A stretch of DNA of 64,000 bases from Paraescarpia echinospica (Eukaryota > Annelida > Polychaeta > Sabellida > Siboglinidae): positions 12,887,810-12,951,809 of the forward strand of contig CM034534.1 of NCBI GenBank assembly GCA_020002185.1, read 5' to 3'. The notes under the pieces are model-generated. The model did not search any database. It was not told the DNA's origin and saw only the letters and a program-made list of their open reading frames with translations. The position numbers and the translations under genes were made by a program. Shown here one piece after another: positions 31,800 through 43,412 of the stretch; position 1 is the stretch's first letter; each line of letters opens with the position of its first letter.

Positions 31800-33230
31800 T
31801 AGACAAACTCTGTCATGATTGCATTAATAAATCTAAAAGATGCACCAACTGCTTCACATTATGTACATTGAAAAACTGGTTCATTTTCAAAGTATTAGGT
31901 CTGATTCTAAAGTATTTCTTTATGCATTTTGATATTTCTTCAACTAGTGATGGACATACAAGTATATCATTATATTCACCACCTTGGTCTCCAATATTGC
32001 ATAAGTTACACAGCCTCTGCGCATTTTCAAGAAGATAACGACCAACAGAAATATATAATTTGCAATTTCCATAACAAAGTTTACACAAATTGATTTTATC
32101 AGTTGGGCTCAAGTAGACTAATTACTTCTCGAGCCTTATTTCATTTTCAAATATTCTGTAATTTGAACACAACCTATTTGTATGAATTTCATTGTGCCAT
32201 GTTTGTCTGTTGATGTCTTTCATTTTAAGTTCTATGGTATGCTTCAACCATTTTATATTTACATATCCATGATCATGCCTCAATGATACTCTTGATTTTA
32301 AAAATCCAGTTTGATTTAAAATGACCTGTGTCATGCAGGTTTTTCATCAGTCAAAACATAGATAGCTTGCTTTGTTTGTCTTTAGTTAAGCGTACCCAAA
32401 TGTTTATCATTCTCTTTTCTATAATTGTTGTCACATTTTGTCTGCCAACTTCTCCATATACCATACAATTTGCTGTGTTCCTATTACGTTTTAGTAGACT
32501 TTTCAAGAATTTTCAATGGAATCTTTCAGTCTGCTCTACATTTTGAAAACCCCATATTTCACTACCGTATAACAGAATTGGCATGACAAGCTGGTCAAAC
32601 AGTTCACACTGTATGTCTATCGGAAAATCTAGCTTCCATGCTTTAGTTGTGAGGTTGAACATCGCACGCCTAGCTTGGTTAACTTGTTTTGTTATGGCTT
32701 TGTTAAACTGTCCATTACAGTTTACACTGGTTCCGAAATAGATGTAGCTATCAGTTACTTCTAATTTGTTTTGTCCAAACAAGAAGTCTGGTGTGATAGG
32801 ACCATTCTTGAGGGAAGATAATAACCTTCGTTTTACTAGTATTAACAGATAGGTGCCATGTTTGGCAATAATCACATGCAGCATTTAAAGCAGCCTGTAA
32901 ATCTGCAAGTGTTTCTGCCATGACAATACTGTCATCGGCATAAAGTAAAACATACATTTTCAAGAACATTTCTACATCATCATCACTAAGGTTGTTATGA
33001 ATTTCATCAGCCAGCATGTCAAGTCCCTTACATGTATGGCATACAGAGTGTTCAAAACCATTACGGTAAATAAAAAATAACACAGGAGACAGGTTTTCTC
33101 CTTGACGCATCCCGGAATCACATAAAAAGAAGGCTGACAGGACTTGGCCCTGTTTTACACATGACTTAGCGCTTTACTTACCATTAATACCACAAGACAT
33201 TAACTTAGACCAGAGTCAAATGTTTTTTTA
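31800..33230 (-). mobile_element. LINE fragment with C-terminal zinc-finger region (I/Nimb/Ingi-like)
   Basis: Minus strand from 33225: K-L-M-S-C-G-I-N-G-K, then G-M-R-Q-G-E-N-L-S-P-V-L-F, YVLLYADDSIVMAETLADLQ, H-L-S-V-N-T-S-K-T-K (RT palm and after), FDQLVMPILLYGSEIWGFQN, and a tail with C-N-L-C-N-I-G-D-Q-G-G-E-Y and RIRPNTLKMNQFF (31990-31850). The order RT, 'LYGSE.WG', Cys-containing 'GD..DE(Y/H)' tail is that of I/Nimb-type LINEs. Frameshifts at about 32120, 32515 and 32800. Convergent with the GT31 gene. Confidence 0.8.
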
Positions 33231-33389
33231 CAATAAATGAGCGCACAGTAAAGCTTATGTTGTATGTAAATTTGATCTTTGTGCAAATAAAAAACAGCCA
33301 AAATTTACGTGGTTACGCCCAAAATCAAGCTAAATGTGGATTGAGTAAAAAATAACGAACGTAATTATTTCAAAATGTATGTCTACCTA

Positions 33390-33640
33390 AAAAATATTGA
33401 ATATATATCGGTTTACTACCAACGTTAACCTTTAAAAATAACCAATTTCTAATAGTGGCACATTGGTGAGGAAACTTGGTATCGGGCGTAACCTAAAAAA
33501 CGGCCACGCCACGTGGTATGTGACGTGGCGGTTTTTCTGTTACGCCCGATACCAAGCTTCCTCACCAATGTGCCACTATTAGAAATTGTATTTTTAAAGG
33601 TTAACGTTGGTAGTAAACCGATATATATTCAGTATTTTTA
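33390..33640. repeat. Long perfect-type hairpin / foldback MITE
   Basis: Left arm 33390-33513 and right arm 33522-33640 are near-perfect reverse complements with a loop of about 8 bp (ggtatgtg). Arms include 'atatatatcggtttactacc', 'tagtggcacattggtgagga' and 'cttggtatcgggcgtaac'. Two or three small indels only. Consistent with a foldback/MITE insertion or a recent inverted duplication; could also give a long hairpin RNA if transcribed. Confidence 0.9.
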
Positions 33641-34130
33641 TGTATCCATAAATTTTGAATTTCCAATATTTATTATTTTTTCGGAGGTATCTGAAATAAA
33701 TATTTTAAAATGGAAAGCCTATTTTGGCTGTTTGTAGGCTATTCTAATAGGAATTAGGCCCCTTTGCTTGCATTTTGCTATATGGAATTATGCATAACCT
33801 GAAAGATCTCGTAGAAACGAATCGAATGAGGTGTATAACTTATATGTGAGATTACAAATGCAGAAATAATAGGAAATAATAGGAAATAATAGGAAATAAT
33901 ACAACGTGGAAAGTTAAAACCGAACTGTCAGACATTTTTGGAGAGTGGCCCTTTAACACTATTTTCAACTAGTTCAATAGGGTTGTTTTCAATTGTTGAT
34001 TTATAACATTATCAATACCACACGCCTTTTTATTTTTAAGTTGTTTAATTACAAATAGTGCTTATTCTTGCGTGAACGATCGAATTATTCCAATATTTGA
34101 TGTCAACTTGAGGGTCACCATTATAATGCA
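33641..34130. other. AT-rich DNA with a 10-bp tandem repeat
   Basis: GAAATAATAG repeated four times at about 33867-33901. No gene recognised otherwise. Confidence 0.6.
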
Positions 34131-34154
34131 CCCACCACCAGAAACCTCCAACTG

Positions 34155-34612
34155 CACCTTACTTTGGGACTTCTAACTGCACTCTGTGTCTGGGAGCTCC
34201 AGCTGCACCTTACTTTGGGACTTCTAACTGCACTCTGTGTCTGGGAGCTCCAGCTGCACCTTACTTTGGGACTTCTAACTGCACTCTGTGTCTGGGAGCT
34301 CCAGCTGCACCTTACTTTGGGACTTCTAACTGCACTCTGGGAGCTCCAGCTGCACCTTACTTTGGGACTTCTAACTGCACTCTGTGTCTGGGAGCTCCAG
34401 CTGCACCTTACTTTGGGACTTCTAACTGCACTCTGTGTCTGGGAGCTCCAGCTGCACCTTACTTTGGGACTTCTAACTGCACTCTGTGTCTGGGAGCTCC
34501 AGCTGCACCTTACTTTGGGACTTCTAACTGCACTCTGTGTTTGGGAGCTCCAGCTGCACCTTACTTTGGGACTTCTAACTGCACTCTGTGTCTGGGAGCT
34601 CCAGCTGCACCC
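34155..34612. repeat. 51-bp minisatellite, nine units
   Basis: Nine tandem copies of a 51-bp unit containing 'ccttactttgggacttctaa' and 'gtgtctgggagctccagctg'. The fourth lacks 6 bp (TGTGTC), so it is 45 bp. Because 51 is divisible by three, both strands stay open and read a 17-residue repeat (for example W-E-L-Q-L-H-L-T-L-G-L-L-T-A-L-C-V). Each unit itself looks like two diverged halves of about 25 bp, both starting CTGCAC. Near-identical units indicate recent homogenisation. Confidence 0.95.
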
Positions 34613-34639
34613 GCTATGTATCTTAGCACAAAACGCTAA

Positions 34640-35059
34640 CTCCATCTATTGGGTCCTCCAGTTGCACCCATTTGAGATCTCTACGTACTCCAATGGCATC
34701 ACCTTGCATCTTTAGCTGCACCTCCCACTCTCCCCGCAGGCTCACCACAAAACAAACTCCAACTGTACCAAAAAGACCACAACACTGGAAATGTTCGTCG
34801 TTTCTGGAAGGATAGGAACTCCATAATACATTTGACAATGCGCCAGTTACGGCTTTCAGAGTCTGGCCGAAGTAAGTCAATAGTTGCACTCAGTGTACGG
34901 AGATTGGTACAGTGTCTGCCTCTTCGACATCATTGCATATATACCAGATGTTTACTGTAATAAAGATCACATGCTAAACTGATTGGTCTATTTTTAAATG
35001 TAACAATGTTGTTGTTGCTCAAGGGACCCCACGTTTGTGATCACTAGAACCACTCTACA
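34640..35059. other. Decayed flank of the minisatellite, no gene
   Basis: Single diverged half-units (tccagttgcaccc, tagctgcacctccc, ctccaactgtacc) continue to about 34770, then unassigned DNA up to the gypsy LTR. Confidence 0.5.
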
Positions 35060-35216
35060 TGTTACGATATTTACTCGGGCGTATGGAGTTTAGAATATAC
35101 AGGCAGAATAGAAACGATAGTTCTGCTAAACCAAACTATTAAACGCGGCTGCCGCGACAAGGGAGCGGCTTGTTATTTCACTTTCTGGGGAGACATCATT
35201 AGATGATATTGTTACA
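35060..35216 (-). repeat. Gypsy copy 1, 3' LTR (157 bp)
   Basis: On the minus strand it starts TGTAACAATATCAT and ends AAATATCGTAACA. It matches the LTR at 45434-45597 (shared 'gtctccccagaaagt', 'cgctcccttgtcgc'). A purine-rich tract (AACCGAGGGA on minus) sits just upstream, as expected of a polypurine tract. Confidence 0.85.
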
Positions 35217-35628
35217 TCCCTCGGTTAAAAAAATGTACTTAACCAAAACGTACTAGCATATTAAAGTAACAAACTCATTACGTCTATGGATCACCATCAG
35301 TGCTTCATAGTGATATAAATATAATAAACTTGCCAAAACCTGAATGCAATATAACTGTATCACAAAACGTTCCCGCTGACACTAAACACTACATAACACA
35401 CTCTATTTCACTACAGCACCAACATGTACACTCCTGATGTCAAGCTAAAGCCAAAATGGCTTGGTCAAAATGCAAACGCTCAATGATGAGAATAGCACCT
35501 GACAACATGTCATACTCATACGAACATGGCAAACATGAATACAATGGAATAGGATGGAGATTCCACAAGTCGAGTACGCACCAACCAAGTCTGCACTCAT
35601 CAATGTTAATGTAAGTATCATCAACTGT

Positions 35629-38600
35629 TCATTTAGATACAACATCGTCCTTGTATTTGCTGGGTAGCTTTGACTTGTTGATTCTCTCGGACTTTCGGGG
35701 TGTCGTTGAGCGTACAGGAGAGTGTGGTTCTGTTTGGTCACTCTGGTGTTGTTGTTCAACCGGTGTGTTCGGCTCAATTTCAACCGGTGTATAGGCTCGA
35801 ATTGGTTCAACTGGAGTGATTAGAGGATCATCTTGGGATGGGATATCCATGGACACCTCAGTCAACACATGAGGTGGTGTTTCGTGTGTTCTTCTTAGGT
35901 GTACACGGTTGCGCCTGTACACTGTTCCCTCACTATCTTCAACTTCATGGGACCTTTCATCCAGTCATCTCACCACTTTTGCATTCTTCCATGACTTCAC
36001 TCCAAGCTTGGACGGCTTCATTCGGACGGTATCGCCTTGCAGATTTGTCATAGTACTTGGCTTGACGACGTTGTGTCTGTTTCGTGTTGCTGCACAGACG
36101 CCCGCGACTCCAGAAGACTGAGCTGTTGGAAGAATTGTTTTCGTCCGCCTACCTAGTAGCCTCTGTGCAGGACTACTATCCATTACTTGAGTTGGGGTGT
36201 TGCGGATATTCAGCAATGTTAAATATTGGTCATCACCAGCTCATTGTGCTTTCTTGATCATCTTCTTTGCAGCTTTCACTGATGATTCCACCTTGCCGTT
36301 TGAGCGACTGTGGTGTGGAGATGTCGTCACATGTTCGAATCCCCATTTCTTATTGAAATGAGCGAACTCTTCTGACACCAGCTGTGTACTATTGTCAGTA
36401 ACTACAGTGTCCGGGATTCCCATCGTAGCAAAGTGACCTTTGAGCTTTGTGATTACTGCCTTGGAGCCAGTGGTTGGTAGGTAATCTATTTGCCAGAAGT
36501 TCTATCTGTAGTCAGTGGTGGCTAAGTAGTCCTTTCCTTGATAAGAGAACAGGTCGAACCCGACCTTCTACCGTGGACGTTCCGGCAGACCATGGCTCAC
36601 CAGAGTCTCATGACAGGCTTCATGCGTTTGAATGTACTCTTTGATTTCTGAGTTCATGCCAGGCCAGTACACCAACTCCCTTGCTCTTCTTAGGCACCTT
36701 CAATGCCAACGTGGCCTAGGTGAACATCCTTTTTAATTTGTGATCTCATGGATTGTGGAATCACAAGTCTTTCGCCAGGGAACAGCAACCAATCAGTGAC
36801 GGCCAACTCATCTCAGAAGTGGTAATAAGGCACAGCAGGTGGCGGTACATCTGGTTTCTCGGGCCAGCCATGTTGCAGGACAGTTGTCAGCACATGTAGA
36901 TTGGCATCTTGCTCGGTGGCATTACGAATGTTCTGGACAACATCTTCTCTCATGGATATATATTTCACAGCGTGGATACCTTCGAACTCAGTGGTCGGTT
37001 GATCCTGTCCAGCTGGCAGGAAGACACGTGACAGGGTGTCTGCGAGAGACATCTTCTAGCCCTCCACTTGACATCGATGTCATACGCAAGTGCATGTAGG
37101 AGCATGCCCTGTAGACGTTTGGGTGCTCTGTCCAGAGGTGTCTTTGTTATTACCTCAAGTGGCTTGTGATTACTGTAGACAAGGATGGGGCGACCATCGA
37201 TGAACTGATGCCACTTCTCAAGAGCAAAGACGGCCACCAGCATCTCTTTCTATATAATGGCATATCTGATCTCTGTGTCAGTCAAAGCATGACTGGCGTA
37301 AGCAATTGGTCTTCCTTCCTGAAATAATGCACATCCGAGGCCATAGTTGCTAGCATCACACTGAATGACCAGTTGCTTACTCGGGTCAATGTAAGCCAGA
37401 GTGGGTGCCTCAGCCAGGAGTTGTTTCAGTGTTGTGAAAGCTTTCTTCTGAGCATCTCCCCACACCCAGGCAACATCTCCTTGTACAAGAGCAGCAATGG
37501 GACGGAATACATCAGTCAATTTGGGCACGTATCTCGCCAGGTAATGTATTGTACCTCTTAGCCTCCCCACAGCTTCCCTGTTACACGGACTCTTCATCTT
37601 CAGAACAGCTTCGACATTGGATGGGTCAGGTTTCAGACCATTAGCTGTGACAACATAGCCTAAGAACTGAATTTCATTCTCATTGCAGCGACATTTCTCA
37701 CGGTTCAGTTTGATCCAATGTTCCTTGCATTTTTTGAGCAGCATCTGGATCTTGACACATAGATCAGAGTCATCAGATCCATGGATGATAATATCATCAG
37801 CAACACAGTGAACATTCTCCAACCCTTCCAGTGCTTGTTGCAGACGCTTTTGGAAAATTGACGACTACCTTTCAAGCCGAAGTCAGTAGGCTAGATTCTT
37901 CGTCCAGTTCGCAGTGTAGATATCCCAGTTCACACTGCACATTTCTTCACAAGCTTCGGTAGAATGTCGTCCAGTATAGGAAGATTGTAGTGTTCACGCT
38001 TGAGGGCTAGGTTGTGAGGTATAGGATCAATGCAGATCTTGACAGACTCAGAACGTTTTTTGGCCACAGACATTTGGTTCACCCAATCAGTGAATTGGTC
38101 CACTTTGACTATGCCACCAGTGGGCACTAGCCGGTCTAGCTCATATTTCACCGAACTGTTTAGTGATTCTGGTAGGGTACGAGGTTGTTCCACAACCGGT
38201 TCAGCATTTTGTTCTAGAATGAGAAGAATTTCTCCACCAGGAAACGAGCCAAGTTTACCGTCGAACACTTTAGGATAGTCTTCAGTGCATGGAGTTTGAA
38301 CTCTACAGCCGGAGACTGAACATACAGTTTCAAAGTTCTCGTAGTTCACCGTGATGAGCCCCATGCATTCAGCAGCTTTACGGCTGAGTAGTGGTGTCAG
38401 TTCGTCAAGATCCACTATGACGTAATCCACTTCGAACTTGTCTCCTGTAGCAGGATTTACGGTTTCAGCTCGGCATTGCCGAGTAATTCAGTCTTCACAT
38501 TGTTCCACATCTTCAGAGTGAGAGGTTCCTTCACATACTTCTTGGGCAGTATGCTGACAGTTGAATCACAGTCAACCTGCATCTTCACTGACTGCTTTTC

Positions 38601-38747
38601 GACCAGCATGTTGCAAAAAATGGGACTATCTTGTGAGGAGAGTGCGTGAACATCGGCAGTGACGCAGCTGATATCGCCAAAGCTATCACCGAAGCTATCC
38701 GAGTCTAACCCATCTTGTACACTGTGAACAGTCTTAGGGCATTGCAC
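35629..38747 (-). pseudogene. Gypsy copy 1, pol pseudogene (protease, RT, RNase H, integrase)
   Basis: Minus strand, in order. Protease-like V-D-C-D-S-T-V-S-I-L-P near 38570. RT from about 38380, with F-T-D-W-V-N-Q-M and DPIPHNLALKREHYNLPILD, and catalytic C-V-A-D-D-I-I-I-H-G near 37800. RNase H with QCDASNYGLGCALFQEGRPI and a Y-S-N-H-K-P-L-E-V-I segment (37370-37140). Integrase pieces with T-V-V-T-D-N-S-T-Q-L and HSRSNGKVESSVKAAKK (36410-36260). Tail R-R-N-R-V-H-L-R-R-T-H near 35915. Domain order is that of Ty3/gypsy elements. At least six frame breaks, so defective. Confidence 0.88.
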
Positions 38748-38754
38748 GGAGCCT

Positions 38755-39564
38755 CTGAAATGGTTTCGACCCCTACATGCATCAGACGTCTTGCCCCATG
38801 CAAGAGTTCTTTCTTCATGGGATGCGTTTTACAGCAGAATTTGCATTTTCGCTGACTAGCAGATTTTCTTCCACCGAATGTCGACTTGGTAGTGTAGCGT
38901 CTGTATCCGGTGTCGACTCAGTGCACTGCTTCTGTTTTATTCAGAATAGTTTACATTGTTCTTCAGCCTCTTGCATGCACCGGCAGATGTCTACTGCTCT
39001 AGGAAGATCAAGTTTCGATTGTGAGATGAGTTTGTTGCGGATCGTGTCACTCCTTTCACCGAGGATTATCCAGTCGACAATCAACTTATCTCGACAGCTG
39101 CAAAACCAACAGGTTTGTGCTAGATTTTTCAATATTGAGTAGTATTGTTCAAACGACTCGTTTTCCTGATTCCGGGTGTTAAACTTATACCTTTTAAAGA
39201 ATTCTTTTATTTCGCCCAGGATATGTTCGTCAAATTTTCTGATGATTTCAGCAGGCTTGACGCGTTCTTCATTCGTCAAATCCATACCATTGAAAACGCG
39301 TAGTGCATCTTTCCCAATACAGTGTAGAAAAAATTTCGTCACATATCTGTCTGGCTTAGTGTCGAGTCCAGACACGATTATAGTTGACATTTGTTTCCAC
39401 AACTTCCAGTTGTCGACCTGATTGGATTCCAGTGCCAATGCAGGTGGAGGTGAGCCGCTGGGCAAGTCCACACATATGTGATTCTGAGACCGAGGGTCAT
39501 CGACTTTTGGTGCAGCCACAGCAGGTGCCACGCCGGTCGTTACAGGTGAATTGCCGTCAGCCAT
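38755..39564 (-). pseudogene. Gypsy copy 1, gag pseudogene
   Basis: ATG at 39562-39564. Encodes M-A-D-G-N-S-P-V-T-T-G..., S-N-Q-V-D-N-W-K-L-W-K-Q, FLHCIGKDALRVFNGMDLTN and FKRYKFNTRNQENESFEQYY. Compared with copy 2 it lacks a few residues after W-K-Q-M and shows changes around the T-C-W-F-C segment. The nucleocapsid zinc-knuckle part (38930-38760) is in another frame. Gag packages the element RNA; this one is broken. Confidence 0.85.
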
Positions 39565-39632
39565 AGTTTACTGTTTAACACAAATGTCACATTTGACAGG
39601 ACTGCCATGCCATACTCCGTTACCTTCGATAT

Positions 39633-39648
39633 CCCACCGCTGCCAACA
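39633..39648 (-). promoter_or_regulatory. Gypsy copy 1 primer-binding site
   Basis: Minus strand TGTTGGCAGCGGTGGG directly follows the LTR end. It corresponds to TGGTGGCAGCGGTGGG of copy 2, so it has a likely mutation in the TGG start. The tRNA partner (Leu type is common for TGGTG(G/T)CAG) is inferred. Confidence 0.6.
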
Positions 39649-39805
39649 TATTACGATATTTACTCAAACAACTGAGTTAGCCGGCTCCAGTAGCCGACGA
39701 TCTTTATGCATAAGCTTTTGTTCCAGTGTTATTAAAGTATACATTACTTAATGCGGATTGAACACTATATGAAGCTGTGTGACATGTCCTATGTTTAACC
39801 AGATC
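39649..39805 (-). repeat. Gypsy copy 1, 5' LTR region, not matching the 3' LTR
   Basis: Only the last 17 bp (minus: GAGTAAATATCGTAATA) matches the 3' LTR end. The rest, including 'ttccagtgttattaaagtat', diverges almost completely apart from a TTTAATA box-like word. Right end not located; the end given assumes equal length. Confidence 0.45.
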
Positions 39806-42170
39806 TATCTGCGGGGCGGTTTCTGGATAATGCTAATTAACCGTTTAAAACCACTGCAATATTATCTTCAACAGTTATTAATAATTCTACATTTGACCGC
39901 GACTGCCGCCCTTTGGCGGGCGAGAGAAAATGTAGCCGTTCCTCTTGAAAAGGAAACAATGCCCAGTGTCTCAATTTGTGCTTCTAACGTTGCTGTTAAC
40001 AAGGCTTTGCTGTTTCTCCAGCTCAAGTCAGGACACCGGTAAGACAATCTTCATTTTCGACGTTTGAAATAAAAAATACAATTTTTGAAATATAAAATAT
40101 AAATTGTTCTCTTTTTTCTACATATTTACACGCAGGACGTTTTTATTTCTTATTTCAAGTGATAAACGTGTTATAGGTTGTTCTAAGGACAACTGTTGTT
40201 AGAGCTCAACGGCTCCATGCTTATGGGACGTAACGAACGGAGTGACAGATAATCGAATAGCATGTAGGGTAATCACTGTCGACTTTCTAAATAGGGATGT
40301 CGAGAGAAACCGTTAATGCATACCGTATTATGGTGCTATTATTAACATCATATATGACATTAATAGTTCAATTTGAGCAATGTTGCCGGTGATATCATAA
40401 TTATATATGTTATGTAATAATTATTGCTTAACTTGCTGCAGTCCCATTTGTATAAACAGTTGGTACATTGGTACTTAGATTAATTCCAGAACTAAGAGAT
40501 GTTATTTACGAAATAGGCCAAACTGCAGTGGTTTAACAACATTGGAAACCAGGAGACTCAGATACACAAATATGAATGTTAAAAGTGTTAAATAGTTATT
40601 AAGGTATTGGTCGGTTAATGTGCAACGCAAACTAGAGTAATGTTTTCAGTTTGGCGACTGACGAACTGGGAATGATAAGCGTCGGTGACGTCACTATCAC
40701 AATGGCGCTGGCAGCGCAATTAAATTATGTCTTCAACAAATTTAAACCGCTGGCATAATATTCTTGATTATAGTTACAAATGATCAGGTTTTGTTCAATA
40801 TTTTAGATGGCATAGGCCAAAAAAGCCTTTCGTTTCACTCTAATACGGCAGTTTGTAATAGTAAGCAAACATGCAGTTTCAATGTTCAACTAAAAGGCGA
40901 ATGGGAACGGGTCGCTACTCGCGAGCATGTTATTGCTCATACGGACAGGCAGCGCTACAGCATATGTCTTGTAGTCTTTCACACGTTAGTCTGGCTTACC
41001 ATGTACCTAAATTTGGATCCGGTGAGATTAACTTGCCAAAAGGGACTTTTTTGCATTAATTTAATCTATATAGTCTCACTCAACAGAACATCTTTGGAGG
41101 CGATTTTTCTTTTTGGAAAATAGCAGCCATTTTACAAAATGGGTCATAGAGCCATATTGTTCATGTCAAAATATAGGTTTTCCGTTGCGACGATTTCAAA
41201 TATATTACTTTTGATCTTCGCTGACATTTACAAAATACGCCATTTTAAAGATGATGCCCGTCAAAGCTTACTAATCATGCATATAAAGAACTATATAACC
41301 TAGAGTAGATACGTTGATTAAAAAATATAGGTATTTAAGTGCAACGCCAAGTAAATTATGTATTAACATGATGATATTTAAGGAGGTGTAATGCCTGAAA
41401 CTAAAACTCAGTCGCGTCGTTACGTGTATGACGTGCTGTCATCGATTGTCTGCGTTTGATGCGTTGGGTGTTCTTCGCTAGCGTCCGTGCATGGATTGAC
41501 CTGTAGGAATTTGAACATATTTTGAGCAGTATATATAATATTTTATGTGTTTGTAGATTTCTAATTGTGTACATATTAGGACAAATCGATTCAATGATAT
41601 CATAATAATCATATCTGGAAAAGAACTTTGTTTTTTATTTATATAGCTTATCACTGAAAATGTTCCATGTTCGTTCTCTTCTCTGCCGACGACGTCGGAT
41701 GATCAGGTAGGGGCAGCTTAATGCCATAGCTCTCAACTGATGAGCAGACAACCCCGCCATTTTCGGATAGTTTCACAGGATTCCGCCAGGCACAGTGGCG
41801 GCAGTTCTAGCCGCTACCAACAGGAGTGCATGCATCAACCAACCTGTCGCAGCTGCCAGTCGCGGCGCTAGACGCGTCGAAGGGTGTAAGCGCCCCGAGA
41901 GGGGTTTATGCACGTAACGACGCGACGCATTTTCGGAAATAACGTCGCAAATAAAGAAATGTTAAAACTCAGTCGCTTCGTTACGTGTATGCCGGGCTTA
42001 AGACAGTCATCGTTGTTGACATGTCAAGGCCTTGAACTTTAGCCCAGCTGAACATCGCAGTCTCTAACCAAACTGATCATAATGATCCTAAGTAATTATT
42101 CGTCTGGTAATTGTATCTTGTCAATGTAAAGTTTGTAAAAAAATATGTGCAGTCCATGTATCGTTTGTAC
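39806..42170. other. No gene recognised; short TIR-like pair
   Basis: Mostly AT-rich. The words 'cagtcgcgtcgttacgtgta' (41411) and the reverse complement of 'tgcacgtaacgacgcgacgc' (41912) form an inverted pair about 0.5 kb apart, with a third copy 'cagtcgcttcgttacgtgta' at 41970. This suggests a small DNA transposon. Frame 40764-41123 shows no known family. Confidence 0.45.
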
Positions 42171-42184
42171 CATGTCTAGTTATT

Positions 42185-42405
42185 TGCAATAATCGACCCA
42201 TTTTGTAATAACGACAACTGTTGTAATAAAATCATGCCCATTTTGTAATAACGATCCATTCTGTTAGAAAGATAGACCTATTTTGTAATAAACCGATGTA
42301 ATAATGTAATAACATTATATAATAACAGTGAGGCCCATTTTGTAATAATTTCACGTGTGCACATTTTGTAAGAACATGCAGGTCCATTTTGTAATTACAA
42401 TGATT
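42185..42405. repeat. Degenerate CATTTTGTAATAA repeat
   Basis: The word (C)CATTTTGTAATAA or close variants occurs at about 42197, 42237, 42269, 42335, 42362 and 42383 with spacing of about 25-65 bp. Decayed minisatellite. Confidence 0.7.
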
Positions 42406-42467
42406 GACCATCACCTAATGTCAAAAAAGACTTGAACATATTGCCTACAACACGAATATCCTACATA

Positions 42468-42495
42468 AGTGCGCGCACGCACGCACGAACGCACG

Positions 42496-42569
<74 letters not shown>

Positions 42570-42780
42570 ATATATATATATGCCCTTAGGCTTATATATA
42601 TATATATATACATATATATATCGAGTAGCGAGTATTTATTATGATTGTGGTGATGATGATGGTGTGATTATGATGATATTGATGTAACGTTTCTTAAACT
42701 GTGACTCAATATCGACGAATAATAAATACTCGCTACTCGATATATATATATATATATATATATCGAGTAGCGTGATGATG
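42468..42780. repeat. (AC)n, (AT)n and interleaved inverted repeat
   Basis: (CA)n at 42497-42567, then AT runs. 'atcgagtagcgagtatttat' at 42620 is inverted at 42722-42745 (aataaatactcgctactcga) and its start recurs in direct orientation at 42764. This makes a strong potential hairpin with AT-rich arms. Confidence 0.85.
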
Positions 42781-43310
42781 GTATTGATGATGATATACTA
42801 ATGAAATGATAATGCGGACACCGTGAATGACAAGAACGACGAGGAAGACGACTACATCTTTACTCTCCTCGTCGTCAATTTAAATGAAAAAGTCATATTA
42901 AAATTCATCTTAACAGTCAACGGACCATCTTAAACACAATAACGTGTACAAACGATGAACTAACTGATCGCCTAATCACAATTAATATTTTCGCTCATCG
43001 GACGCGCTCAAACGCAACGTAACGTCAACTACACCGCCGGTGCTCGTGTCGCCACCTGTCGGATTGAAGCCAACAACGTCACTCAACGTCAAGCAGTGCG
43101 ATGTCCAGAGACTGTACTACACACTGTATCGTATTTCGTTGAAGAATTGTTCGAAAGTAGTGAAGTATCATGACTTATTTACGTAACGTGTATTACTGAT
43201 GCTTTGAAAGTCGTCCCTTTTTTATGCCGATTTAAAGGTCAATGTCTTGTGAGCTGTTTCTCGCATGAGTTACAGCACAAGTCTTAAAGAGACAATAGCA
43301 TAAATATGTA

Positions 43311-43357
<47 letters not shown>

Positions 43358-43360
43358 GTG

Positions 43361-43412
<52 letters not shown>

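Noticed and set aside
34155..34612. CRISPR-like array
   Set aside because: Units are contiguous 51-bp tandem copies without unique spacers, in a eukaryotic genome with no cas genes.
34121..34715. 174- and 183-codon repeat proteins
   Set aside because: The 51-bp minisatellite is divisible by three, so both strands are open by construction. No start context, splice logic or codon bias supports coding.
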